In this document: in pieces, positions 34,050 to 42,928 of the stretch
Layout of the letters: each line of letters begins with the position of its first letter
How positions within the stretch are numbered: the stretch's first letter is position 1
DNA from: an uncultured bacterium
Lineage (GTDB): Bacteria; Bacteroidota; Bacteroidia; Bacteroidales; Bacteroidaceae
Assembly (NCBI GenBank): GCA_905216095.1
Contig: CAJMSQ010000002.1
Span: 1-64,000, forward strand
Length of the DNA: 64,000 bases
Direction: 5' to 3'
The notes under the pieces: model-generated
Databases searched by the model: none
The model's input: the letters and a program-made list of their open reading frames with translations, nothing else
Told to the model about the DNA's origin: nothing
Program-made: the position numbers and the translations under genes

Positions 34050-35393
34050 TTAAAGGACCTTTATCCGCAGGACGCGGCGTGTGGTCTCGGTGATGGCGGC
34101 GCGGCGGTCGGGCCTGCGGCCCACCATCCACAGGATGCCTTCGCTGTCGCACAGGACACGCGCGCCGAGCCGGTCGATGCGCGAGCAGTGCAGGTCGGTC
34201 AGGAAGTCGCTCACGAGTTTCGTGCCGCGCATCCCGTAGGGGGCGAAGCGGTCGCCGGGGGCTGCGCTGCGGCAGGTGAGGGGCGATGTGATGCGGTCGG
34301 CATCCAGGCACGCGGTGGCGGCATCGCGGGGGATGCAGCCCAGTTCCGCGCGCGGCAACAAGTCCGCTTCGAACTGCGTGCCGTCGGGCAGGACGGTACG
34401 GCCGGGCACTCCGACCGGCGTGGCGGGGAGCGGGACGGGACGGGGACGGACTTCGAGCCGCCCGCGGTGCACCACGGCCACATGGGCGTGGGCTTCGTAG
34501 AGGGCACCGCTGCGTCGTCCGCCCGTGGCGGCGATGTCGGCGACCGTAGCCGGCGTGAAACCGTAGGGACGCAGCAGTTCGTAAATCAGGGTAGGCGTGA
34601 CACGGACATTGCCCTGCGGGGTGGGGATGTCGGTGCCGGGCAAAGGCAGGTTTATACCGCCGGGGACGTGCTCCAGCCCGGCGCGCAGGCTTTCGACGGC
34701 GTAGTCAAGGAGTTGTCCGGCCTCGGACAGGCGGACGGCGGTGGCGGCCAGTGTTTCGTCGGCCGAAGGGTTGAGGCGGCGCAACAGGGGCAGCAGCTCG
34801 TGACGCACCAGATTGCGCTTGTACGCCGTGTCGGCGTTGGTGCTGTCCGTCACGTAGTCTTGTCCGCGTGCGGCCAGGAAGTCGGTAAGCTCCTGCCGCG
34901 AAGTTCCGAGCAGCGGCCGGACGATGCGTCCGTTCGTGCCGCGCATTCCGGTCAGGCCGCGCAGCCCGCTTCCCCGCAGGAGGTTGAGCAGGAGGGTCTC
35001 CGCATTGTCGTCGCGATGATGGGCCACGGCGACCGCGGCACAGGAGTATTCGTCCGCAAGCGGCACGAACCAGCCGTAACGCAGGCGGCGTGCGGCCATT
35101 TCTATGCTTTCGCCGGTGCGTGACGCCTCGCCGCGGGTGTCGAAGTGTGTCACGTGCAAGGGTATGCCGAGCCTGTCGCAGAGCCGGCGGCAGAAATTCT
35201 CGTCGCGGTCGCTTTCGCTGCCGCGCAGCTCGAAGTTGCAATGCGCGGCCCTCAGCTCATACCCCATTTCGTGCAGGATGAGCAACAGCGCCACGGAATC
35301 CGCACCGCCGCTCAGGGCGACGAGCAGGCGTGACGGCGGGAGGGGAAGTCCCTGCCGTACGACGGTTTCGGATATGCGGCGGATGAGGTCCAT
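34050..35393 (-). CDS. tilS: tRNA(Ile)-lysidine synthetase
   Basis: Modifies the wobble cytidine of tRNA-Ile(CAU) to lysidine; cytoplasmic and essential in most bacteria. The 447 residues begin with the N-type ATP pyrophosphatase domain; the PP-loop SGGADS is at residues 28-33, and the conserved RRLRYGWF and HHRDDNAETLLLNLLRGSGLRGL motifs follow. A C-terminal substrate-binding region (about 350-440: GDRFAPYGMRGTKLVSDFLTD) completes the long TilS form. The neighbours downstream are a small lipoprotein, a TPR protein and the GHL10 gene. Confidence 0.93.
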   Translation of the reverse strand: MDLIRRISETVVRQGLPLPPSRLLVALSGGADSVALLLILHEMGYELRAAHCNFELRGSESDRDENFCRRLCDRLGIPLHVTHFDTRGEASRTGESIEMAARRLRYGWFVPLADEYSCAAVAVAHHRDDNAETLLLNLLRGSGLRGLTGMRGTNGRIVRPLLGTSRQELTDFLAARGQDYVTDSTNADTAYKRNLVRHELLPLLRRLNPSADETLAATAVRLSEAGQLLDYAVESLRAGLEHVPGGINLPLPGTDIPTPQGNVRVTPTLIYELLRPYGFTPATVADIAATGGRRSGALYEAHAHVAVVHRGRLEVRPRPVPLPATPVGVPGRTVLPDGTQFEADLLPRAELGCIPRDAATACLDADRITSPLTCRSAAPGDRFAPYGMRGTKLVSDFLTDLHCSRIDRLGARVLCDSEGILWMVGRRPDRRAAITETTRRVLRIKVL

Positions 35394-35438
35394 GGAGTGA
35401 CGGTGAATGGGTGGGAACGGGCGGCCGGCGACGTGTTG

Positions 35439-36218
35439 TCAGTAGGAAGCCGTGGCGGGAATGCCTTCGGCCTCGACCATCGCCACGATGCGGTCGAGTT
35501 CGGCGTGCGTGGCTTTCAGCAGGCCGCGGGCCGGTGTCTCGCGGTCGATGGTATAAATCATGACCTGTCGGGGACGGATGCGCCGCAAGGCTTCAATCCA
35601 CGGCAGGACGTAGGCGTCGGACGTATTGTCCACGTCGTGGCCTTCGGTGTCCGTACCTTTCATGAAGATGGTCTGCACAATCACGTGTCCCTCGAAGGCG
35701 CAGAGGTCGCGCACGATGCGTTCCACGTCGTAGGAGGCTGCGGGCCGGTTCACGCGGGCGATATATGCGGCGTCCACCGTGTCGAGTTTCTGGATATTGT
35801 TGTCCACGCGCAGAAGTGCGTCGCGCACCTCGGGGCGGGCGGCAAAGGTGGCGTTGCTCAGAACGCTGATGCCGGCGTGCGGACAATAGCGGTCGCGCAG
35901 CCGGATGGTATCGTCGATGATGGCGGCGAAGTCATGGTGCGACGTAGGCTCGCCGTTGCCGGCAAAAGTCAGGACGTCGGGCAACTCGCCGGCGGCCTGC
36001 ATCCCGATGAGCCTGTCCTCGAGGGCCGCACGTACTTCTTCGCGGCTCGGGCGTGGCTTCGAGGGCCGTCTTTCTCCGTTGAAGCCGCACTCGCAATAGA
36101 TGCAGTCGAACGTACATGCCTTGCCGTCGGCCGGCAGCAGGTTGATGCCGAGAGAAAGGCCCAGGCGGCGGCTGCGTACCGGGCCGAAAACGGGAGAGGG
36201 ATAGAGGATGGTTGCCAT
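35439..36218 (-). CDS. Radical SAM protein
   Basis: 259-residue radical SAM enzyme: the cluster motif is CTFDCIYC (Cys35, Cys39, Cys42) and the SAM-binding GNGEP motif is TFAGNGEPTSH near residue 88. The N-terminal FGPVRSRRLGLSLGINLLP segment is typical of a widespread Fe-S oxidoreductase group annotated only as radical SAM. No auxiliary iron-sulfur domain is obvious. The start MATILYP at 36218 is the family start; the longer frame runs through the promoter (TACCTTTG at 36261-36268). The reaction is unknown. Confidence 0.85.
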   Translation of the reverse strand: MATILYPSPVFGPVRSRRLGLSLGINLLPADGKACTFDCIYCECGFNGERRPSKPRPSREEVRAALEDRLIGMQAAGELPDVLTFAGNGEPTSHHDFAAIIDDTIRLRDRYCPHAGISVLSNATFAARPEVRDALLRVDNNIQKLDTVDAAYIARVNRPAASYDVERIVRDLCAFEGHVIVQTIFMKGTDTEGHDVDNTSDAYVLPWIEALRRIRPRQVMIYTIDRETPARGLLKATHAELDRIVAMVEAEGIPATASY

Positions 36219-36260
36219 GGTCTTGCTTTTTGGCGGGCACAGGTGCCCATATAGTTTTGG

Positions 36261-36268
36261 CAAAGGTA
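36261..36268 (-). promoter_or_regulatory. -7 box for the radical SAM gene
   Basis: TACCTTTG on the minus strand, 43 bp before the ATG at 36218. Confidence 0.5.
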
Positions 36269-36277
36269 CAAAAAAAT

Positions 36278-36467
36278 ATCCCAAATCGGTCATTATACTT
36301 TTGTCCGTATTGTTTCTTTTTCCCAGCCATATTTTTTCACGGGCGGGCGCAGGCATAGCGGGCTATGTCAAGCACGGACGGGGAAAAAGATGACGGGAAA
36401 AAGGAATAAGACGGCAAAAGAGCCATATCGGGCAAACTTATCGGCGGTCTAATGACCGATTTGGGAT
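36278..36467. repeat. 190-bp inverted-repeat element
   Basis: ATCCCAAATCGGTCATTA (36278-36295) is repeated exactly in inverted form at 36450-36467. The arms stay loosely complementary further in (TTTTG...CTTTTTCCC on both sides, with a 29-bp offset). No coding frame inside. Possibly a MITE or a large regulatory hairpin next to the radical SAM promoter. Confidence 0.6.
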
Positions 36468-36554
36468 TATCAGAAATCGGCGGATACGTGTGCAAGGACC
36501 TCATTTGCGTTCTCCCGGAACGGAAAAAAAGATGGCTGCGTGCGGCATGAAAAT

Positions 36555-36656
36555 TCCTACATGCGGCCCGGATTTTCCTATGTGTACATGTAGGAAAAAC
36601 TACATGTGCATGTAGTCCGCCGTAGATGGCATGTAGGAAGAACTACATGCCATGTA
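36555..36656. repeat. TACATG palindrome cluster (element remnant E)
   Basis: Contains CCTACATG, GTACATGTAGG, CTACATGTGCATGTAG and CTACATGCCATGTA. It resembles the 3' half of the intergenic element family, but without the promoter and hairpin part or the defined ends. Confidence 0.55.
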
Positions 36657-36724
36657 AGTAAACTTCTCTCTATGAAAGGTTTACAAAGGTGCTGTTTGGC
36701 GTGTTCCGAGATGGTGCGGAAATC

Positions 36725-36762
36725 AAAAAAGCGTCCGCCCGGTTTGTGCCGGACGGACGCTT
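36725..36762 (-). terminator. Terminator of the GH20 gene
   Basis: On the minus strand AAGCGTCCGtCCGG...CCGGgCGGACGCTT is followed by TTTT; it starts 24 bp after the GH20 stop codon. Confidence 0.8.
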
Positions 36763-36785
36763 GGGGAATGTTTGTCAGGGCGAAT

Positions 36786-39700
36786 TTATTTCACCATTAC
36801 TTTCTGTCCGTCGATGATGTATACTCCGCGGCCGGAGATGCCGTTGAGGCGACGGCCGGACAGGTCATAGATTTTTCCTGTTGCCTTCTCGCTCTCGACA
36901 CCCGTAATGCCGGTCGAAGGATCTACGGTCATGATGATTTTTACCGTGAGGTTCTTGCCGACAGCAGCGAGGTCGGTTCCGCCGCCCTGTATCTCCTTCA
37001 GAATATAATCCTTGACGGCGGGAACAGTCAGCGTGTAGGTGCTTCCGGCCTTGACCAGCTCGTTCGTTTCGGGGGCCAGAACGTTGTCTTCCATATCGAC
37101 AACCTGGATTTTCACGTTGAAATAAAGGTCTGCCACGTATTCGTAGACGACGTACGGGTGTCCCGGTGCGTTCCAGCCCACGAGATTTCCGTTGGCCACA
37201 CCGTCCCAGCACACATTGTTCGAACCTTTTATCTGCCAGCTGCCGTCCGGGTTCTTCGAGAAGGTGAATACGCCGCCGTTGTCGGTGAGGGTGACGGGCG
37301 TGTTCTGCGTGCTAAGCAAGGGTACGTAGGCATTCCATGCGGTGTTCTTCACCTTGAAGCCCGAGCCGGAAGTCTCCAGCGTCCATGTGGATGCCGGGGT
37401 GGCGCCTTCGGCCTTGGCGACACGGTTTATCTGCTTGCTGCTTGTGGCGGAGCGGAAGCCGCGTCGGCCGCCGTTGTCGGCGTCCGAGTTGTCGTAGATG
37501 AGGTATGATTTTCCCGACTCCAGGTTTGAAACAGCCTGACCGAGCTCTTTCACGCCGTTATAGGCATCGTGCTCGTAAGTGGCAAGGATTACCGCATCGG
37601 CTTCGGGGGCGAAAGAAGAACCGTCTTCGTGGTCGGAACTGACGAATGTGCAGTAATCTAACTCAGGCAGGCTGACCGTAAAATTTTCGCCTACGGGGCA
37701 GTTCTTTTCTTCACTGAAAAGGATGGCTCCATACTGGTCGCGGCATACGGTCGTTACGGCATAGGCCGAGCGTTTGTAGGTTACGTTCACGGTGGTGTCG
37801 TCCGCTTTCTCGGCACTGACTTTTACCATGTTCTTGAACTCGGGACAAACGGCCGTGATGTCTTCCTCGCCGACGGGGACGCCGCGTACGAGCGTGCCTA
37901 AGGCATTTCCGTCCTCGTCCTTGCAGACATAGGTGACGGCACGTACTTCCTGGATGTTCCAGGCTGCGCCGACGAAGCGCAAAGCGTTGGTGTTGTCCAC
38001 CGAAGAGCCGGAGGAGATGATGCCGGGCAGGTTGTTGGAAGTAGTAGGTACGGGGTAGAGGTTCTTACCGGCGATGCTCACCGTGAAATCGTGGGTTTCC
38101 TCGTTCGGGGCAATGGTGATGTCTACCGCAGGTGCGCCTATCGTGACAGGATAACCGATACGGCCGTTCCTGCCCTGGGCTGCGGCGATGCTGCGTCCCG
38201 TCGTGGCGTTCGTGAGCTGCACGTTCTGCGACTTGTCGGCGTTGAGGCTGCTCTTGGTTACGGTCCATACGTTGTTACCCCAGATGTCGGTCGTCTGTCC
38301 TGCATGTGCGGCTTTTCCGTCATCGGCGATGGTGATGCCTTCGAAGCCTTCCACGGAGTTGGTGAAGGTGTAAGTCTTTCCTTCCTCAAGGTAATTGAAT
38401 TCGGGATATACGATGGAAGCGCCATCGATGGACTGTGCCGACCACAGGCCGCCGTTGCCGTCGGAGGGGTTGTTGTAAATATTGACGGAATAGCCTTGTC
38501 CACCCATCGAAGCGTTCATCCAGAGGTTCGTAGTCTTGTCGCTGCGGATGGAATAATAGTAGGAACCGTCCGCAAGGCCGTAACCGTTGTCACCAAGTAC
38601 GAAGTTGTAGTGCTTGGCGGCAGTGTCGTAGTCCCAGCGTCCGGCAGTCGAAGTCGCAGTGGGGTCGGGCTTCACCGAACCTTCGGGCTGCGCCTTGCAG
38701 ACCAGGGCATAGTGTCCCGGATTGGCCTCGTCTTCCTCGAAACTCCAGAGCTGCCAGTCGTAGGCTGCGTCATCGGCGGCCACAGGCTTGGCTGTCCACA
38801 GACGGTTGGCCTGTGCATTTTTTCCGGCATAGGTCGTGATGAGCGGAGAGCCTTCGCGAAGCAGTTCCATGCAGCTTCCGGAGCGTGTGGCGTCCGAGCC
38901 GGCGCGCGTCACGAGGCGGTAGTAATACTTGCGGGTGGCGGTCGAGACGTTCGGCATTACTTTTGTCGTCTCGCCGGTGGAACTTCCTAAGTAGAAGTGG
39001 CGGCAGTAGTTGTAGTTGTTGTAGTTCAGCAGCGTGCTGTCCTTGGTCATGCGCACCTGGAAGTCGTCGAAGTTCTTGTCGGCCTGCTGGGTCCATCCCG
39101 CTTCGGCGATGGCAATCAGACGGGGCAGGGCCAAGTATTCCATATAAGTACGGTCGGAGACGTGCTCTGTCCAGAAAGTACCCTGTACGCCCGTGTAGTG
39201 CTTGGCCAGTTCGGCAGAGATGTTTGCCGGAACGGGCACACGGTTGTAAGTGGCGCGTACGTTGTCCGAACCGTCACCGGCTCCGGGAGGATCGTTCGGG
39301 TCTTGCTTGCGGTTGATATAGTACGGGCCCCACGGAGTATAGACATTGTCCAGACCAAGTTCGGCAGCCTTGCGCGCACCGGCGTCGGCGGTGCCCACGG
39401 TCCAGGCGAAGACAAGCGCGTCAAGGTCCTGGATGAGTTTGGTATCGGCTCCCTCTTCCGAGATGGCCTCGTTCCATACGATGACCTTGCGGCCGTTGTC
39501 CTTGATGTGCGTACCTACTTCCTTGATGAAGTGGGATTGCAGCTGGCGATAGCTGGTCAGGCCCAACTCTCTGTAGCGTGCCTGGCACTCGGCGTTGTTC
39601 TGCCAGGCCGAGGTCGGGCATTCGTCACCGCCGATATGTATATAGTCGTAGGGGAAGATGTCCATGATTTCGGTCAGGATGTCCTTGGCGAACTGCACGG

Positions 39701-40637
39701 CAGCGGGGTTGGCCACGTTAAGCACGTCGGAGGAGATACCGCCGTCGTCCCAGATGGTGTGAGTGCCCTCGGGCGTGCAACTGTATTCGGGATAGGATGC
39801 CATGGCTGCCACGAAGTGACCCGGCATGTCTATTTCGGGAATGATTTCGATATGGCGTTCCTTGGCGTAGGCCACGACTTCGCGGAGCTGTTCCTGCGTG
39901 TAGAAGTAAGGGCCATAGGGCTTGTTAATCCAGTACTGGCCGAGTTTCATGTCGGTGAAGCGGGAATTGGGCGCTATGCTGCCGACTTCGGTCAGTTTCG
40001 GGTATTTCTTGATTTCCACGCGCCATCCCTGGTCATCGCTCAGGTGCCAGTGGAAGCGGTTCATCTTGTAATAGGACATGACGTCCAGCATACGTTTCAC
40101 GTCCTCCACGGTAAAGAAGTGGCGCGCCACGTCGAGCATGAATCCGCGGTATCCGAAGCGCGGCTGGTCGGTGATGCTGACGACGGGCAGGGCATATTTG
40201 GTGACCGTTGCGTCCGCTACGCCGGCCATGACGTTGGCCGGAAGAATCTTCTTCACGGTCTGGAAGGCGAAGTACAGGCCTGCCGGTGTGGCAGCCTCGA
40301 TGACGGCACCGTCGGCCGTGACATTGAGCTTGTAGCCTTCTTCTCCTACGGCCGAGATGTCGGCCGTCCTGACGTCAATCAGGGCATTGTCGGCATTCTG
40401 TGCCACGGCCTCGTAACCGGTGGCGGCATTGAAGGCATTGACGAACTTCTGCACTTCGGCGGCCATGTCTTCGGAAACGTTGGCCGTATTGACCGCGAAT
40501 GTTCGCGGCAACACCAGTTCGCCCGAGCCCACGGTCATTTGTTTGGGCTTGGGGGTAAGGTTTACGAAATCCTGCGCAGTTGCCGCGAAAGGCAGGGCCA
40601 GCAACAGGCAAAGCAAGCATAGGAATTTGTTCTTCAT
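36786..40637 (-). CDS. Secreted GH20 beta-N-acetylhexosaminidase, multidomain
   Basis: 1283-residue exported enzyme that removes terminal beta-GlcNAc or beta-GalNAc from glycans such as mucin or N-glycans. It has a signal peptide (1-21), a GH20b N-terminal domain (about 25-150) and a GH20 TIM barrel (about 155-520) with the catalytic pair in HIGGDECPT (Asp338-Glu339). Residues 520-1200 carry several beta-rich modules, including repeated 'YVCKDEDGNALGTLV...' and 'TVCRDQYGAILFSEE' MucBP-like units, and ricin-like segments. It ends with a short sorting-type tail (KIYDLSGRRLNGIS... GVYIIDGQKV). It is much longer than a simple GH20 (about 550-780). Confidence 0.92.
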   Translation of the reverse strand: MKNKFLCLLCLLLALPFAATAQDFVNLTPKPKQMTVGSGELVLPRTFAVNTANVSEDMAAEVQKFVNAFNAATGYEAVAQNADNALIDVRTADISAVGEEGYKLNVTADGAVIEAATPAGLYFAFQTVKKILPANVMAGVADATVTKYALPVVSITDQPRFGYRGFMLDVARHFFTVEDVKRMLDVMSYYKMNRFHWHLSDDQGWRVEIKKYPKLTEVGSIAPNSRFTDMKLGQYWINKPYGPYFYTQEQLREVVAYAKERHIEIIPEIDMPGHFVAAMASYPEYSCTPEGTHTIWDDGGISSDVLNVANPAAVQFAKDILTEIMDIFPYDYIHIGGDECPTSAWQNNAECQARYRELGLTSYRQLQSHFIKEVGTHIKDNGRKVIVWNEAISEEGADTKLIQDLDALVFAWTVGTADAGARKAAELGLDNVYTPWGPYYINRKQDPNDPPGAGDGSDNVRATYNRVPVPANISAELAKHYTGVQGTFWTEHVSDRTYMEYLALPRLIAIAEAGWTQQADKNFDDFQVRMTKDSTLLNYNNYNYCRHFYLGSSTGETTKVMPNVSTATRKYYYRLVTRAGSDATRSGSCMELLREGSPLITTYAGKNAQANRLWTAKPVAADDAAYDWQLWSFEEDEANPGHYALVCKAQPEGSVKPDPTATSTAGRWDYDTAAKHYNFVLGDNGYGLADGSYYYSIRSDKTTNLWMNASMGGQGYSVNIYNNPSDGNGGLWSAQSIDGASIVYPEFNYLEEGKTYTFTNSVEGFEGITIADDGKAAHAGQTTDIWGNNVWTVTKSSLNADKSQNVQLTNATTGRSIAAAQGRNGRIGYPVTIGAPAVDITIAPNEETHDFTVSIAGKNLYPVPTTSNNLPGIISSGSSVDNTNALRFVGAAWNIQEVRAVTYVCKDEDGNALGTLVRGVPVGEEDITAVCPEFKNMVKVSAEKADDTTVNVTYKRSAYAVTTVCRDQYGAILFSEEKNCPVGENFTVSLPELDYCTFVSSDHEDGSSFAPEADAVILATYEHDAYNGVKELGQAVSNLESGKSYLIYDNSDADNGGRRGFRSATSSKQINRVAKAEGATPASTWTLETSGSGFKVKNTAWNAYVPLLSTQNTPVTLTDNGGVFTFSKNPDGSWQIKGSNNVCWDGVANGNLVGWNAPGHPYVVYEYVADLYFNVKIQVVDMEDNVLAPETNELVKAGSTYTLTVPAVKDYILKEIQGGGTDLAAVGKNLTVKIIMTVDPSTGITGVESEKATGKIYDLSGRRLNGISGRGVYIIDGQKVMVK

Positions 40638-40828
40638 AAGCTGAAAAGGTTAATGATTATTTGATTTGTTTGTTTTGTCGCGTAAAGCAACCGCTGCCGC
40701 GTTCACAGACGTGCCTGTCACACGGGGCGCGGCTCCGGCATCTGTCGCTGTGTTCCTTATATATATGAACAGGTGAGGCGACATGGCATCCGGTGGTCCG
40801 TTCCTGCGGGATACACCTAAGTACGTTA
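40638..40828 (-). promoter_or_regulatory. GH20 mRNA leader
   Basis: About 185 nt between the promoter and the GH20 ATG, with TATATATG/AGGTGAG words (40760-40780) similar to the leader motif elsewhere. No gene. Confidence 0.4.
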
Positions 40829-40859
40829 CAAAAATACGAAACTATTTGCACTCGTCCAA
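40829..40859 (-). promoter_or_regulatory. Promoter of the GH20 gene
   Basis: TTG (40857-40859), 20 bp, TATTTTTG (40829-40836) on the minus strand: perfect spacing. Confidence 0.7.
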
Positions 40860-40951
40860 GAAAACGGCCTCGTTTTGTGTTTTTTGATGTGGCGGGTGGA
40901 ATTTACGATGTTTTTCACCGGCATTTCTGTCTGCGGATGCGCTTTTAACCG

Positions 40952-40959
40952 TACCTTTG
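40952..40959 (+). promoter_or_regulatory. -7 box for menA, possible leaderless start
   Basis: TACCTTTG ends 5 bp before the first of two adjacent ATG codons (40965 and 40968). Confidence 0.5.
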
Positions 40960-40964
40960 CAAGT

Positions 40965-41852
40965 ATGATGAGCAATGTGAAGAAAAATTCCCCGCGTGCC
41001 TGGTTCCTGGCCGCACGCCCCAAGACGCTGGCCGCGGCCGTCATGCCGGTGTGCGCGGCTTCGGCCCTGGCTTCCGCACATGGTGCGTTCCGCCTTGTCC
41101 CGGCGGTTCTCTGTGTCGTTTTCGCCTTGCTGATGCAGGTGGCGGCCAACTTCATCAACGACCTGTTCGACTTCCTGAAAGGTACGGACGGCAACGACCG
41201 CCTCGGTCCGGAGAGGGCGTGCGCCCAAGGCTGGATTTCGCCGCGTGCCATGCGTGCCGGCATCGGTGTGACGCTGCTGGCGGCATCGGCCTGCGGTCTG
41301 TCGCTGTTGCCCTACGGGGGTGCGGGACTGTTGGCCATAGGTGTGGCGTGCGTGGTCTTTGCTTTTCTTTATACCACGCTGCTCAGCTATTGCGGCATGG
41401 GCGATTTGCTGGTGTGGGCCTTTTTCGGCTTTGTCCCGGTGGCGGGCACGTACTACGTGCAGGCGGGCGGTTTCTCCCCCGAGGTGTGGTGGACGGGCGC
41501 GGCCTGCGGTCTGGCGGTGGACACGCTGCTGGTGGTGAACAATTACCGCGACCGCGACACGGACACGCGCGCCGGAAAGCGCACGCTCATCGTGACGCTG
41601 GGCGGGACATTCGGCAGTCTTTTCTATCTGTTGCAGGGAGTGGCCGCTTACCTGTGCGTGGCGATGTGTGCCCTGTACGGACACCTGTGGACGGCCGTCC
41701 TGCCGCTGTTCTACCTGCTGCCGCACTATCTGACGTGGCGCAAGATGACGCGCATCGGGCAGGGCCGCGCGCTGAACCGCGTGCTGGGTTTCACGTCGCG
41801 CAACATCCTGACGTTCGGGCTGCTTGTGCTGCTTTCTTTCCTGTTGGAATAA
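40965..41852 (+). CDS. menA: 1,4-dihydroxy-2-naphthoate polyprenyltransferase
   Basis: Attaches a polyprenyl chain to dihydroxynaphthoate, the membrane step of menaquinone synthesis. About 295 residues with eight or nine membrane helices. The prenyl diphosphate site is seen as ANFINDLFDFLKGTDGNDR (about 65-83) and the second aspartate site as NNYRDRDTDTRAGKRTL (about 190-206), both typical of MenA rather than UbiA. The start is ATG 40965 or 40968; the frame is open to 40875, but that would put the promoter inside the gene. It is convergent with tdk and shares a bidirectional terminator. Confidence 0.9.
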   Translation: MMSNVKKNSPRAWFLAARPKTLAAAVMPVCAASALASAHGAFRLVPAVLCVVFALLMQVAANFINDLFDFLKGTDGNDRLGPERACAQGWISPRAMRAGIGVTLLAASACGLSLLPYGGAGLLAIGVACVVFAFLYTTLLSYCGMGDLLVWAFFGFVPVAGTYYVQAGGFSPEVWWTGAACGLAVDTLLVVNNYRDRDTDTRAGKRTLIVTLGGTFGSLFYLLQGVAAYLCVAMCALYGHLWTAVLPLFYLLPHYLTWRKMTRIGQGRALNRVLGFTSRNILTFGLLVLLSFLLE

Positions 41853-41870
41853 AAAAAGATGAATGGAATA

Positions 41871-41902
41871 AAAAAGAACGGCCTGCATGTGCCGTTCTTT
41901 TT
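41871..41902. terminator. Bidirectional terminator between menA and tdk
   Basis: Perfect 12-bp stem AAAAAGAACGGC / GCCGTTCTTTTT with an 8-nt loop between the convergent genes; gives a T-run on both strands. Confidence 0.85.
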
Positions 41903-41930
41903 CTTTATGGGGCAGGGCCGCGTGGCGGCT

Positions 41931-42512
41931 TTATCCTTTGTCGTTTCCGGCCAGCCGGTTGTAGCAGGTGCGGCACAGCGGTTCGTATTCGGCCTGTTCG
42001 CCGAGCATCACGCGGCGTTCGTCCGACACCGTGCGGTGGCTGACGTAGGCCAAGCCACCGCATTTCACACAGATGGCATGTACTTTTGTCACCTCCTCGG
42101 CAATGGCGCACAGTGCCGGCATAGGCCCGAACGGGACGCCCTTGAAGTCCATGTCGAGCCCGGCTACGATGACACGTTTCCCGTTGTCGGCCAGTTGGTT
42201 GCATACGTCCGCTAATCCCTGGTCGAAGAATTGCGCCTCGTCTATGCCCACCACTTCGGCCTCGCCCGACAGCAAGAGGATGGCGGCCGCCGTCTCGACG
42301 GGCGTGGATGCTATGGCGTTGCGGTCGTGCGACACGACATCTTCTTCGGAGTAGCGGGTATCGACGGCGGGTTTGTAGATTTCGACGCGCTGATGGGCAA
42401 TCCGTGCGCGCTTCAGGCGGCGTATCAGTTCTTCCGTCTTGCCCGAGAACATCGAGCCGCAGATGACCTCGATGCGGCCGCGGCGCATTTCGTTTTCTTC
42501 GTAGGGTAGCAT
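41931..42512 (-). CDS. tdk: Thymidine kinase (type II)
   Basis: Phosphorylates thymidine for salvage of dTMP. The 193 residues have the P-loop [11 protein letters not shown] (about 19-29), the [12 protein letters not shown]alker B-like segment near 88 and the zinc-binding lasso domain ([14 protein letters not shown] and CRTCYNRL). The start [12 protein letters not shown] at 42512 has no clear better alternative; MRRGRIEV at residue 9 would also fit. A TATCTTTG-type box is centred upstream at 42601-42618, arranged as a palindrome that faces both directions. Confidence 0.92.
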   Translation of the reverse strand: MLPYEENEMRRGRIEVICGSMFSGKTEELIRRLKRARIAHQRVEIYKPAVDTRYSEEDVVSHDRNAIASTPVETAAAILLLSGEAEVVGIDEAQFFDQGLADVCNQLADNGKRVIVAGLDMDFKGVPFGPMPALCAIAEEVTKVHAICVKCGGLAYVSHRTVSDERRVMLGEQAEYEPLCRTCYNRLAGNDKG

Positions 42513-42600
42513 TTGTGTTTTTCCGTTTTTGTTTTCAGTAAAGGCGGGACAGTGCAGGCTGAATGCAATGAAACTCGTTTCGGATTGCTGAAGCGCCGCC

Positions 42601-42618
42601 TATCTTTGGGCAAAGATA
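42601..42618. promoter_or_regulatory. Back-to-back -7 boxes upstream of tdk
   Basis: TATCTTTGGGCAAAGATA: the palindrome places TATCTTTG on both strands. The minus-strand copy (42611-42618) is about 100 bp before tdk. No gene is read from the plus-strand copy. Confidence 0.45.
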
Positions 42619-42739
42619 ATCAATCGCGGGCGATTTTTGTGCGTTTGTCCGTTGATATTTTGCGGTTCTTCCATTTGCGGATGCGGTTTGGGGCTTGTCG
42701 GGGCGGGGAATTGGAATGTTCGGGGCGGGGGGCGTGTGT

Positions 42740-42912
42740 GTAGGGACGCGATTCATCGCGTCCGCAGGGGATATTGGGGATTTTATTCGATGTTTCATCG
42801 CGTCCGCAGTGGGTATTGGGGATTTTATCCGATGTTTCATCGCGTCCACAGGGGGTATTTGGGATTTTATCCGATGTTTCATCCTTGCGGACGCGATGAA
42901 TCGCGTCCCTAC
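42740..42912. repeat. 42-bp tandem array inside a 27-bp inverted repeat
   Basis: A perfect inverted repeat (42740-42766 and 42886-42912, each arm itself the near-palindrome GGACGCGATTCATCGCGTCC) encloses about three 42-bp units (TTCATCGCGTCC at 42752, 42794 and 42836, with a degenerate end at 42878). The units are direct repeats without spacers. Confidence 0.8.
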
Positions 42913-42928
42913 ATGCAGCAATCATATT

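Noticed and set aside
42740-42912. Possible CRISPR array
   Set aside because: Units are direct 42-bp repeats with no unique spacers, and no cas genes are present.
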